NCBI RefSeq assembly: GCF_000003815.2
Contig: NC_049988.1
Location: forward strand, 13,081,926 to 13,145,925
Direction of reading: 5' to 3'
DNA length: 64,000 nucleotides
From: Branchiostoma floridae
Taxonomy: Eukaryota > Chordata > Leptocardii > Amphioxiformes > Branchiostomatidae
The first letter of the stretch is position 1. The number at the start of each line of letters is the position of its first letter. The translations under genes and the position numbers were made by a program. Of the stretch, positions 1 through 12,500 are shown one piece after another. The notes beneath the pieces were generated by a model. It worked only from the letters and a program-made list of their open reading frames with translations. It was not told the origin of the DNA and made no database searches.

Positions 1-303
1 TTGTAAATGACCTGGCGGGCATTCTTCTCTAGATCTCCGCCCGCATTGTTTGATAGCCCGTAAAATTGCCAGTGGTAAATTATCATACATATATCTCCAT
101 TCTACTAGACGGTGATCGCGTTACAACCTCCCTGTAATCTAAAATCGGATGATCAATATGTAAAAGTCTGACTGAAAAGACAACAAAGCACATAAAGAGC
201 AAAAAGGAATATCTGTTTCTTGATCTATGAAATTTGTCGTTGAACTATCGCAGTGAGGTTGCCACGTTGATAATTCGACAAGTAACACGTGTCGTAAGTT
301 TCT

Positions 304-440
304 CATTTTTGTTTAATGACAATGACAATGACAATGACAATGATGTTTATTGCATGTTCATGTTAATATATCGCCTTTTATTGAGGACATATTTTGTTGT
401 GCGAAATCTTTATACATACATTCACGTTACAAAATAGGTA
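304..440 (-). repeat. (GACAAT)n plus dispersed repeat tail, copy 1
   Basis: Four to five GACAAT units are followed by GTTTATTGCATGTTCATG. Read on the minus strand this is AATAAAC followed by a short tandem repeat tail, as in the 3' ends of several LINE/SINE families. Related copies lie near 12160, 19390 and 30510. The assignment to a retroelement 3' end is inference. Confidence 0.45.
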
Positions 441-847
441 TACATTACCATTCACCTTGACACGTATAGAAATATAGGTCGGTGGCGTAACAAACCGAAG
501 AAGGTATATGTATCAACTATAGTGCTTTGTAACTAAGTTTCAAAGTTTATGTGATAATATGAATAGTAGGAGCCCCACCTAACGTCCCTATGACAAAAAA
601 AACAAAACAAATAAGACAACACACATTGACAGCTTACGTCTAAGAATGTGTGCAAATACGTCTGGCAACACAAAAGCGTGCTTTTTTCGTGGCCCAAGGC
701 AACGCCAACAACTACACATAGTTGGCACAAAGATAAAATTCTCTATTATAACGTTGAATAGAATAAACGGAAGTGGGATCAGAACTGTGGATTATAGGTG
801 GATCATTCGATGAAGATTAGACCCCCAGGTAGTAAGATATGTTAGAT

Positions 848-930
848 TACTCAAGTCTGTTACTCAAGCAACATTTACTCGATGAACAGTTTCTCAAGCA
901 ACAGTTACTCAAGCAACAGATACAAGTCTA
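848..930. repeat. Short degenerate tandem repeat (TACTCAAGCAACA)
   Basis: Four or five imperfect copies of a 16-20 bp unit containing ACTCAAGCAACA are visible. No function is suggested by the context. Confidence 0.5.
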
Positions 931-3890
931 TCAAGTCGCTTAGGTAATCTTGCGTATTCAGTAGGTGGATCATTATACTCGAAAAACCTGGTCTTAACTG
1001 TAATACCTCTTGTATTAATGTCTATGCGCCATTGGAAACCTTTTTTTAGGTTTAGATCATAAATACAATACAGCTGAACTGTTCCATGGCAATTTAAATC
1101 CGAATGTTTGTTTGATGTTACAGTTGTGCCTACACCGTCTGCTGTTGCACTTACCGAAAAGAAAAAAAGTCGAAGGATTTTCAAGCATCTATAGTACTAA
1201 AAATGCTTGCCGCAATTTAACAAAAGAAGTTATACGTCAATGACAATACAAAAATCACAAATATGTCAATCTGAACTTACCACTAAGCATAATGGAAAAC
1301 GCAGTATTGCTATCACCTTGTATTACGCTGTTGTTACACTAAGAGAATTAACGTCATATGTATGAGCAGAGTATTGTGTAAAATGCTAAACGCAACAGTT
1401 AACCATATGGCGAAACCCACACTAGACTGTACTCAGCGTAGACAAGTAGTCCTCTCAAAGACACCTGATCTTGTGTTGGTAGAAGATGTTTGTGTAAGAA
1501 GACGCTTTAGTCGTAGACACACACTTGACATTGTACTAGCATAGTAACCTTTTTACTATTCTCCATAACAACAAACGTACAGTGTCGTCTCTGCCTTTTT
1601 GTTTGGCTATTCAGCGTTGACTTAAGCTCTCCTTTCACCCGATAGACTTGACTTATAACACACGAGAAACCCAACCCTAAAAAGTAATTTGAGGGACGGA
1701 AGTTTTCCTTGACTTTGTATAGTATGGTCACGATACACGTTGGTAGTTAGGGGAAAGTATAAACAAACTTCATAGGGTAAGGCGGAAGTTTGATATTACA
1801 CCGTTCACTCCTATTTCTTTGATTTAAATTGAGTTATAATATTTTACCACTTCCCTCTAGCTGATACTCTTTGATAGGTTGGTTTCTTCTTTTGGGACTG
1901 TACTGAAAATAGTACAAAAATAGTTTTGTCGTTCCTTAATTTTGGGCCAAAAATCATTTTCTACGACGTCGGCCTTAAAATTGCGCGCAAGTGAGCATTT
2001 ACTTTAAAGCTTAGTGCGAACCTCTTAATTTGTTTACCCTAGCTGGGGCCACTATGCTCTGTGTGCCTCTGTACGCTTGAACAAATGTCATGCTCGACGA
2101 ACCGAGTGTTTCGCACAAAGTCTCTCAAAAAACGCGGCGTCAAAAGGCACAAATTCTTCAAGTGCCAAGCTACTGTGCTAATATATTTTCTCTTTGCAAT
2201 GACGAGGTCTATTGTTGGTTTAGATCTTGTCTTTGTCGTTACAGGCCTTAGCAAGAAGTCAGGCTGAATACCTTTGGAAATAATTGTCGTTGAGCCACCT
2301 TTCCACGTTACATGCTTTGTAAACATACAGTGTGTAATCATCTGCTTAAAGTGGTCTATGGTTGTCCTTGATACTATAGCCTAAAGCGGTCAGACGGAGC
2401 GCATTAGATAAAAGCTTTGTTTTTCGTGATCACCCCTTTCCATAAAAGGACGGTTTTACATTTCCAGTTCGGCCTTGGGATGATAGAATGCAGCGGTGAA
2501 GTTACGGAGGCAAGACTTCTGTCTCAAACAAGAGTTCGTAGACCTCAGGCCTGCATGAAATGTATTGGGTTTCTGTAGACCTATTGTGTATTTTTGCCTT
2601 TTTGTCTGTGGTACGTGGTTGGAAAAATGAGCTTTTTACTGTGTTGGTTGTGCACCATGCAAAAGTCTGACTCTGAAATTCCATTTTCTGAATTTGTAAG
2701 TTTGGACAGGGATGAACATTACTTATTTTGGATTTCTTAAGTATGTAACCAACCACAGTACTTTGCAGTTGTTGAGACGCTACCTTTTTTTGTCTCAGAT
2801 GGCCCATGCACATGTAGTTACTCTGTCACATGATATACTAATATCTTCCTATTTCAATGTACTGACCTAATGCAGCTGCTAAGTCTCCTTGGTTTGTGTT
2901 CTTCCAATGATATTCATTAAAGATTTATTTCTGGGGTGTTATTCACTTGACATCGGAATGTTACTCGCATAATTTGACCAATGATACTTTTATCTGTAGT
3001 TCCATAGACATTAGACAACATGAATAGTGGTAGCCCCCATGCAGCAGCAACAGTTAGTCCCCAGGGTGGTATGATATTTTCATTCAATCCATCCAACCCA
3101 AACCTAAATCTCCTGTAGTATCTAAGCCAAATTTAACAGCATAATTTACTATGAAAAATGTCCTTGTCAATCCCATTTATAGATGGCAAGCTGCTGGCAA
3201 TGGAAGCTTTGAAAAGTTCAGAAGCTGTTGTAGTCAAAGCAAACACCCAGCAAACATCCCCGCAAACCAATGAGCAGTTGCTTAGAAGGGGAATTTCATC
3301 ATATATTTGCCGCGACAAAATGCAACAAACGATACTGAATTTAAAACAGAACAAAGCTAAGCCTCCGCCACTTAACCCTGCCTGTACCATAGATTAAGCA
3401 GGCCCAAAAACCAAGCGAATATGACTAGCCCAAAACAACAAATTACATGTATACAGTATGGAAATGGCATTACAAAAGAAACAAAAAGAAACACAGGACA
3501 AATCATACACATACCTTTCTCTTATGCCCACACTCTATACAGTTCTCCTCCACATTAGAAAATTGCATCTTCTTCTGTTTAAGTTCAAGTTCAACCATGA
3601 TTGCCAACAGGGTAAAGGAACTTGTACCGGAACTTAAAACTCAGTACTATACAGCTCTAGAAACACCACAAAGAGTAATAAGCAAACTTCAATTATACCT
3701 GACCAACAGATATATATTCTTGTACACTCCCGTCATCTGGCAAACTGTCAGTGCCACTAAGTAACCTGATACATTGAAGGTGGCCCAGGCCAGATGATGG
3801 TTCTACACCCAACCATAATCTGTTTTTAAAACCAAGCAGATATTGGGAGGATGCCCCAACCACACTAAAACAGGGTCAACCTATACAGTA

Positions 3891-4485
3891 TCAAGTTCAA
3901 GTACTAGGAGGCCCAAAATCAAACCTGACCACCAGGACACCACCAACAACTCACGTACCAAATGGCAACACAATGGCACCTTGCGTTCCGGAGATACAGC
4001 GCACGCCCCGTGCCCGCACAAAAGGTAACCTAAAATGTCAAGTTCAAGCACCAAGGGCGCCAAAATCAAAATTGAGCATTATTCAGCCACCGCCGACACA
4101 TGTGCCAAATATCATTGCGCCAGCACCAGCCGTTCAGAAGATATAACTCCGGAAACACCCCTCCCGGACACAAAATTCGACCTGCCGGGTCAAGTTCAAA
4201 CGCGACAAGGCCCAAAGTCAATCCTAGGCAACAGGCAACAACCCCCCACCCATGCACCAAAAATCGTCGCAATCGCGCGTATCGTTCCGGACACACAGCG
4301 CCAAAAGTGCCCCAAAAACACAAAAAATGCCACCTTTAATGTCAAGGTCAAGCGCCAGGAGGCCCAAAATCACACCTGAGTGTCAGGTTACCATCCCCAA
4401 CCCACGTACCAAAAATCGTCGTGCTCGCACCATCCGTTCACGAGATACAGCGCCCTACATCCCCGGCTACCGAAAAGTTTCCACC
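3891..4485. repeat. Four-unit tandem array, ~150-bp period
   Basis: Units begin at about 3891, 4038, 4190 and 4342. Each starts with TCAAGTTCAAG or a close variant, followed by GGCCCAAAATCA, a C/A-rich middle, and a CGTTCCGGAGATACAGCGC-like segment. The spacing is 147-152 bp and divergence between units is considerable, so the array is old. A partial TCAAGTTCAA also occurs near 3585. The array is C-rich on the plus strand and gives overlapping spurious ORFs on both strands. Confidence 0.75.
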
Positions 4486-6313
4486 AGCATCAAAACCATA
4501 CCTGCATACATGCAGGTAACTATACAGACTATCACCAGTAATACAGCAGAGGGCGTTTCGTAGTCTACGAGAATGAAGCACATGGTACATGTACTTGAAC
4601 CTTGAACATGTACTAGTATCACACCAGTCAGAGAGTACACAGAAGAGTCTTCATTTTACCATAATAGACAAATCAGCGTTACATATGAAATTGCTCTTTG
4701 AAATATGTCGACCTGGAGTTAAAACTTAGTAGGTAGACATATGATCATTTGGTAGACATATCGGTTACATCGCTTTTTAAAACCCTGCGTTTTAAATGGA
4801 CTGATCGGGAAGTCACACAACCTGACATTTTTATGTACATGTAAAGCTTACAGACCACGACTCGCAAAATTCCATTGTCTTGAACATCACACTTCTAGTA
4901 TTGTGTAACAAAGCCCAATGTAACATTGTACAACGTATACAGAAGAGTTGACAAAAGTACACATAGAAACAGACAAGCATCCTTGATGCATATATTCTAA
5001 ATGGACAGATGATACTTATATTTATCACAATCTTTGCCTTGCTGGGGGCAAACCTACTCAGTAACGAGACGTATACACAAATCACGTAGCAAGGGATACG
5101 TTTCAAACAACAAAGGCAGAAAATACGAGTGAAAGCCCCCATGATAAACAACTTGAAATATTACTAAGAAGCGTATTGGAGGTAGAAACATATAGTTTCT
5201 ATGGCCAGCCTTGACTGTGTTTGTGGTCAAACTAGTCAGCAGCCACAGAAACGCTTATGGATAAGCACAGCGCACAGAAAAACATATTAGATTTCTCCGT
5301 GTTTTCTTTTTACGTGTTGAGCTACTATGGTACTACGAATGAAGACCTCGCGGAATTCTTCTATTATAAATCAACGTGTATGTATAGCAGTGCTTCTAAT
5401 GTCTAAATCATACTTGATCATTATTTGCGACGGTCATTCAATATAGTAGATCCCTCCAATTTGTATAGAACGTATTTGAAGAACGTATTTGAAGAGAGAC
5501 GGTCATTTAAAAAAGAGTTCGGAGACCTCATACCTCCGCGAAATATTCATCAGAGTTTCTCGTGCGTCGTCGTAGTAAGCTAAAGCACGCCGTACAAGTA
5601 TTTCAACCCAAATACACTACACCGAGAATAAGATTTAGTAACTTTCGAGCGTGTCGCCATTTTGAAAACCAAAAGAATTCCCTGAGGGCAAGGTTTTGGT
5701 CGTTTTCAGAAAGAGAATAATAAGTACGTATGCGCGCAATAACTTGCTGTGTAGCTTTTCAAACCCTGTTCACAGCAACAGAAGACAGCTTTATCCAGTC
5801 ACCTAGATTCTGTACAGTAGATATGTTCCCACCTGTGAGACAAATTTGGTGACAACTTTAGAGATCTTCAAACTTGCAGTGCTGACCTGACGACGTGTCA
5901 CACCCCGACTATAAATGCTGTCTAACCAGTTAACCTGTCCCTTCACATTGCTTGAGGCAAAATGTCAAAAGTTGAACTACTGATGTTAGAAACTTAACGT
6001 CGAAATTGAGTTAGACCGTACCTTCCAGTAACAACCACGTACCTGGGGAAGTTAGGACGCATTGGAGCCAGTCTAGTTGTGTGCACTAAAATTTACATCG
6101 TAGTTCCCCAAAGTACGTCGTGTCTTGTCAAATGACGTCGTAATTCGCTGAAGTACATTGTAGTTGCGCCAAAAAGGAAAACTTGTCTTATACTACTAAA
6201 ATGTCTTCCTCCCTTTTTTGCATATTAGTTCATGCATAGGATAACCAGCTCTCTACTGTAGATCTCTTTTGCATATCAACTCATAACTAGGATATAGGAG
6301 ACCAAAAACAATA

Positions 6314-6480
6314 CAGTAGAAGTCGTTTAATTGCACAACCTATTTGCCATCGTATTTCGTGCAATTATCCGGATGTTGCAAGAATGCGAAGTTATCCAGC
6401 TGGACCGCACCGGTTTGGGATATTAGAATTCCTTGCAATTAACAGAGGTGTGCGGTTATCCGTTGTGCAATTAGCTGGTT
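6314..6480. mobile_element. DNA-transposon-like fragment (pogo/Tigger-type end)
   Basis: The sequence starts TACAGTAGAAGTCGTTTAAT, the style of terminus seen in pogo/Tigger-like elements, with a TA at the edge. A related segment in the opposite orientation, with matching CGTATTTCGTGCAAT and ATCCGG blocks, lies at about 18290-18440. No transposase is present. The family assignment is tentative. Confidence 0.35.
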
Positions 6481-6534
6481 TCTGCTGTATCTCCATTTTC
6501 ACGAAGGTAATGATGTTTTGTTGTCCATTTACAG

Positions 6535-9500
6535 GTCCTGGAAGAAGCAGGAGTTATGAGAAAGATCAAGCGGTTCGCAGGGGCCAGCGCAGGCGCAATG
6601 ATGGCAGCCATGTTGGCTCTCGGGTTCAACTCTCAGGAGATTGAGGACTTCCTACAAGTGGACCTTAGTAAAGAAATGTTGGGTGAGTACGATGCACAGT
6701 GGTAAGGCACAGAAAAACACGCTACTTTTTGTTCCCGATTAGATTATTTGGACGGCATCCGCTTGTGCATCCATTTTGCGCCCCCCCCCCCCCTGCAGGT
6801 ATGATTGAAAGATTAGGTTTTTGCTTGGGTCAGTCGACTCAGGTGATCGGAAACACTGCATTTTTCCTAGGCCTGAGCCCCCAAAAATGTTGCGTGTTAC
6901 AACAACTAGTTCAGTCACTATTCTTTTGTAGCTACAGTGTGTTTCCTTCTTGGCCACTTTGTTGGATGTCATCATGACACTCCATTCGATGACTGATGCT
7001 CAATACGCCTTACTAAGCTCTTGTATCAGCATCTACACTGAGACACCAGCTTTCTCCTATCTCGCCAGACAACACGCCTTTCAAGCGCCACCACTTTGCT
7101 CTCTTTTGGTCGGGAAGAAAAGAAGGAATTTGTATCCATTGCCACCTTCTGTGCGCCATTTTGCGGTACAGTGGTAAAGAATGCCCCCAATGGGTTCCGT
7201 CTGACCAGTTCTTACCGGTACGTCACGGCTATCAGATGAACAAAGTAGAGAAGCCACGGGAAGGAAGTAATGTTTTTCATTGACGTCGTTGTTTTGTTTT
7301 TGCATTGTACTGGTAGCACTTAGTACTAAGGTCAGGTAAAAGCTATGCACACATACACCTTTCTTACGTAACCTTTAAGACATGTAAGATGGAGGGAATT
7401 TCAAACATAGGGCGGGGCAAGTATGTGCATGGAACATTTGTACGCTTCAAACGTTGTCATCATCTGGTAACAGTTGTTAAGGGCGCAAACATTTGAATTC
7501 CGTGTATAGGTGGGTCGTCTTGACAATGTGCTGTGTCACGGTGGTCACTATTACATCACTTCTGGGATGATCGTGAGTTTTAAGATGAAATTTCAAACGT
7601 CTTTTTACATGTAACAAGCTTTGAAACGGCACTAAAGAAGTGATGAAAGAAGCTTTCATTATACGATTGAAGAGTAAGACTCAGTGCACTTCATCATAGA
7701 TTGTACTATATATGTTGATAATAGGAATGTCTTATTCAGTTGGATAGACATTGAATCACATGTACATAATTATTATTATACTTATACTTAATTAGTATTA
7801 TACTTACTTTACAATGAGAAGCACTGAAACAAATTCCTACAATTTTCACCACCAAGGGAAGAAGTCTCAATCTATATGTTAGACTACGATACTAATTCAA
7901 GCATATCTATGTTTGTAAACGTGCCTTTGTTCAATAAAACTGAAGCTATTCATTTCTTCCCAGACCACTCCTGTGGTTACTGCAGCCTTCTCCCCAACAT
8001 ACTGAAAGGCTACGGCTGGAACCCTGGGAACGGGCTCATGGCCTGGTTTGGGAACATGTTACAGGAACACACCGGAAACCCGGACCTCACATTCTCACAT
8101 GTACGTATAGCACTTTTATCACATCCGTCAAAACGGAGATTTATATTTGTTTATCAAGTTTTAGAACACTTGCTAGTTTTTTTAATCTCAGTCACTCACT
8201 CATTCCCTCATTCCCTCACTCCCTCACTCACTCACTCACTCACTCACTCACTCACTCACTCACTCACTCACTCACTCACTCACTCACTCACTCACTCACC
8301 CACCCACTCACCCACCCACCCACTCACTCACTCACTCTCACTCACTCACTCACTCACTCACTCACTCACTCACTCACTCACTCACTCACTCACTCACTCA
8401 CTCACTCACTCACTCACTCACTCAGTCCCGTAGCCGGTGGCTGTAGGGGCGGTCAGACGGTTCACAAAGTATTTCCACTTCTGTGTATCTGTTTTGTACT
8501 GGTTTGTGTCCTTTGTTATTTGAATATGGTGACGATGAGTGAGTGACAGGTTGTGAGGCGGAGGATGATGTAACCGGAGACTGGCAGGATGGAAAGGTTG
8601 GCTTGGTAAAAAATTGACAGGAAAGTAATAGACAGAATTATAGCAAAAAATAACAATAATGAATAAAGAAAAAATGGCAAAACTCTAAGTATTTCAATCA
8701 TCATGTATTATGCCATTTGTGTTTCCATCAGATGTACAAGATGTTCGGCGTTGAGCTGTGTATCGTCGTCACTAACGTCAATCAAATGGCGGAGGAATAC
8801 TGCCACGTCAAGACTACACCTGACATGCCGATAAGACTGGCCATCAGAATGTCCATGTCACTACCAGGTAATCTTTAGTCTGTTATATGTTTGTACGAAG
8901 CATGTGTTGTCTTTTTCTTCGTTTTCAGTATTCTATATTCATTACCTTATCCGGTGTATTCATTTGTTTTGATATCTCGTGTTTTAGAAGAGCTATGGAC
9001 ACGATTTCCGATTGGAACACAGCTATTGTGCTAGGAAAGAAGTGACAAAAGTTTCGGCCTTCTAATAGTTGGGACTACAGGGAATGCATTTTAGTTACAT
9101 AATTTGAAACATAAATCGAAAAGGGATGAATGAATTTTCGTACCTTCTTCTTCGATACATTGCCCCTGTTAAGTGTTATCAGTTAGGGATTGCGGTGTAG
9201 TTGTATATGTAAAGCACATTTCAAATGACTGTCTGTGTCTATAGGAATCTTCCAAGCCGTTGAACACAGACACAAAGACTACAGCTACCAAGACTACTAC
9301 ATAGACGGCGGCCTGTTGGTTAACTATCCTATTCACTGCTTCGACGGTAAGCAAAATCTAGTATCTATATTTTACATTTTCTAGAAGTTATATCTCTTGA
9401 CATCATAATAGAGTGATGTATATAGTAAGGATATCACGTCACTCGTAAGGGGATAACTTTGCAAATATATTTTACAATGCATTGTTGTCTATCCGAATAG

Positions 9501-12500
9501 CCAATCTTATTAAGGAGTTCCAACTTTTCACAGGATTAAGGACTATTATTTGCTATCCCATGGGGATTAACATGGTTGTATAACACATAAACGGCGTACG
9601 AGAGAACGTTGACCCTCAAGAGCACGTTTCATGGTACGGAGATGTTCTAAAGGTTGTTCACACACAGCTTTGAATACTTACGAATACTTTGAATACTTAC
9701 GTACATACATACATACATCAACGACCAGAGGTCGGTACCAGGCTAGTACATATTTCACCCTAAAGGGCCCTATCTCACATAGCTTGCTCTAGGTTCTCAA
9801 AATCCATATCAGAGTCTCTAGTTACAGTGTCTGTAAAAGTCAAACTTAGATTGAATACGTAGATCATTGAGTCTGTCTCTACCATTGTGTTGCCGCTGTT
9901 CTTGTTTTTGTGGTTTCCTTTACGTAAAATAACAGCAGCAACAAAATCACAGGGAATTCATATCTAAAGATTTTTAATGCGACCGCAGTACTAATAATGT
10001 TGTTTATCTATAAAAGTGCATCCGCCATTAAGGCGTTGTCAAAAACGACGACATAAGAAAATCCGACTAGCCATTTCGGCAAGTACACATTTGGCATCTT
10101 GCATTTTGCTGTTTTCATACACAACGTGAGTTTCTTTAAGTTAGTATTTGAGTGGTTGGGTGGTGACAATTATCTTATCATTGATATAGATGGTCACTAT
10201 AGAGACATTTGTAAACAGAGTGCGAAGTGACAGTGCTACAAAAATCTAACCTTAGCTTCAGGCCATCGGCATTAAAAGACCATTAGTCATTTTGAAAGGT
10301 CACAAAATGATTACATAGCTGCACGAGCAGAAATTAGATCTGGGCGTAAAGACGTACGGTCAGATTGGCACGTGCAACTTTTTAGGACTCTGCTAAATTT
10401 GTCGAAGACCGTGTTGCGATTTTGGTATCGTAGGATTGTCAAATTGGTTGTGACAGAAACAACCACCCACAAGGATCTAAGACAGCCTTTATCTAAGAAC
10501 AAGGCACTTGAATTTGTACGATACATAAAACGACGATCTCAATAATGCCTTCGGTTTACGATTGTACTATAATCATGAGACAAGTGTGACTATCGATGCA
10601 ACACCGTCTGTTTTGTCCATCCCCTGTTCACTGAACTCTTCATAATACATGTACACATGCATTTGGGGAAAACCCCTACTGGAGTATAGGGTGAAGGAAT
10701 AGCGATATCTCTTGCAACCTTGTGAGGGTTTCATCAACAGAAAGACTGCAAAGTTATAACCTCCCACTGTAGTGTTTGTTGCTTTGTTTGTTGGAATAGT
10801 TTGTGAATATCTGACGATGTATGCACTATATACATGTTATTGTTATTGCTGTAAGGTGTTGTTGTCTGTCAAGAATCCAGGAATATTCAGGCACGCCACT
10901 AATTGATTTTCTCGATAAATTATCAATGAAAGAATTCGCATCGTCTCTTTATTTGCAATTTGGTAATTTAAAACTGACCTTTATTATTGTTCTCTAGGTT
11001 GGTGGCTGTCCATGGACAACAAGGATGCCTTCCTCAACAGGCTGTTCCCGCTAGATAGACTCGCTCAACTCTTCGAGAAGACCGAAAGATTCGGAACGCA
11101 CAACCCAAAGTCACTGGGAATGGTCTTGGTAAGTATCGTGTTTTGTCAATTTATGGTTCACAAATTCACATGTTCTAATTCGATGCAATATGTTTGAATG
11201 TATGTGACATATATATGAGACATATATATATATATATATATATATGAGTCGTGAACGTAAATTTAGTAATTTCTTGCAATGTCATGTTAATCTGCATAGT
11301 GGTTTGACGATCGTAATAGAGACATTGTGAAAATTATCATTTGTAAAAATTATCATCATCATGATTGTGTATATCAAAATGATAAACTTTTTTATCATAA
11401 ACTTTTTTATCATACAATATCTTTTATATGGGTGTTGACGATATTATTGTCAATTCCTGTTGACATAAGACGTTGAAAGATGTGAAAAACATGATATTTT
11501 AGACGTCTTGTTTGATTTTGTTTCATTTTCTTTGTTTCAGTTCAGTACGTTTGATGTTGAGTTCATGCATACGGAACTGTCCAAGAGGTTAGGAGACCGA
11601 AAGCCAGTCAGACCGAAAACAAAACTCTCAAAGTAAGATCATATTGTCGTTCACATCTCAAACCATGTAGATAGAAATGTATGACTTTCATTCATATATG
11701 CAAAGCATGACGTGTTGTGCTGTAATTGTAATCCATAATTGCAATGATAATTTACATATCTGTATCCATTTATCTACGTGAATATTTGTGTCTATTTAGG
11801 CCATGTTGATTTGATTATATGGATGGCAGCCTACTGGAACCCCAAAACTGATACAAGCGTGCGAATAAAAAAACTCTGGCCAAAAAAAGTTGGCTTCATT
11901 TTGAAATAGAGTATGGTGCATAGTGCATACCAAACAACAGTCTTCATTGTGTTCTTTCACATCTTCTTCATTGACTTTTAACATAACTTTTTGGCATCCT
12001 ATGACATTACTTTTATTTCGTATATGTTTTCCGACATTGTTTGTCCAATCTACGGCATATATATGGTCATTTTCCAGCTGCTTTGTATAAATTTACGGTT
12101 GAAAACTTTATTCTTTGGAAACGTCCGAAATTTGATGCGCGCGCGGATGTCATCCATATAATGGCAATGACAATGAAGTTTATTGCATATTCATGTCCCA
12201 TTGGGGCTAAATGCAGTCAGTTTGATATAAAAGGTAGTAAACGAACAGTTATACATATACTATAGTTTATATGCTTCTTCTCTCTTCTTAAAACATGTGT
12301 AGAAGAACTTACAGAGATTTTCCGGTATATCGTGGTCAGATGATTACATCAGATATTTGAACATATCTTCCTTCGTTAGGTGTGCCTATTTCTGATCTTC
12401 AAGTGTCGCATAATCAAATCAGCATGGCCTCATCTGAATGTTTTATAACAGGCAGCGTACGAAAGTGGTACAATTTTTTTTTCTTTGGAAACGTCCGGAT

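Larger units (their letters stand above)
1..6534. other. Repeat-rich region without supported exons
   Basis: I see no exon with good splice sites and a recognisable protein here. The patatin gene that starts at 6535 still lacks its glycine-rich oxyanion motif and its start codon. I searched the plus strand for GGG-type codon runs ahead of an in-phase donor and found none, so the 5' exon(s) probably lie upstream of the window and this stretch may be a long intron. It contains short tandem repeats (304-350, 848-930), a four-unit tandem array (3891-4485) and a DNA-transposon-like end at 6314. The ORFs at 3133-3397 overlap on both strands and match nothing I know. Confidence 0.5.

Noticed and set aside
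3133-3397. Overlapping ORFs of 85 and 79 codons on opposite strands
   Set aside because: No start context, splice sites or recognisable family; open frames on both strands suggest chance.
4035-4563. Several overlapping 80-114 codon ORFs
   Set aside because: They are read through the four-unit tandem array, which has low stop-codon density because of its C/A richness.
7876-8433. 185-codon ORF with Thr-His-Ser-Leu repeats
   Set aside because: Only its middle (7964-8100) is a true patatin exon; the rest is intron and (CTCA)n microsatellite.
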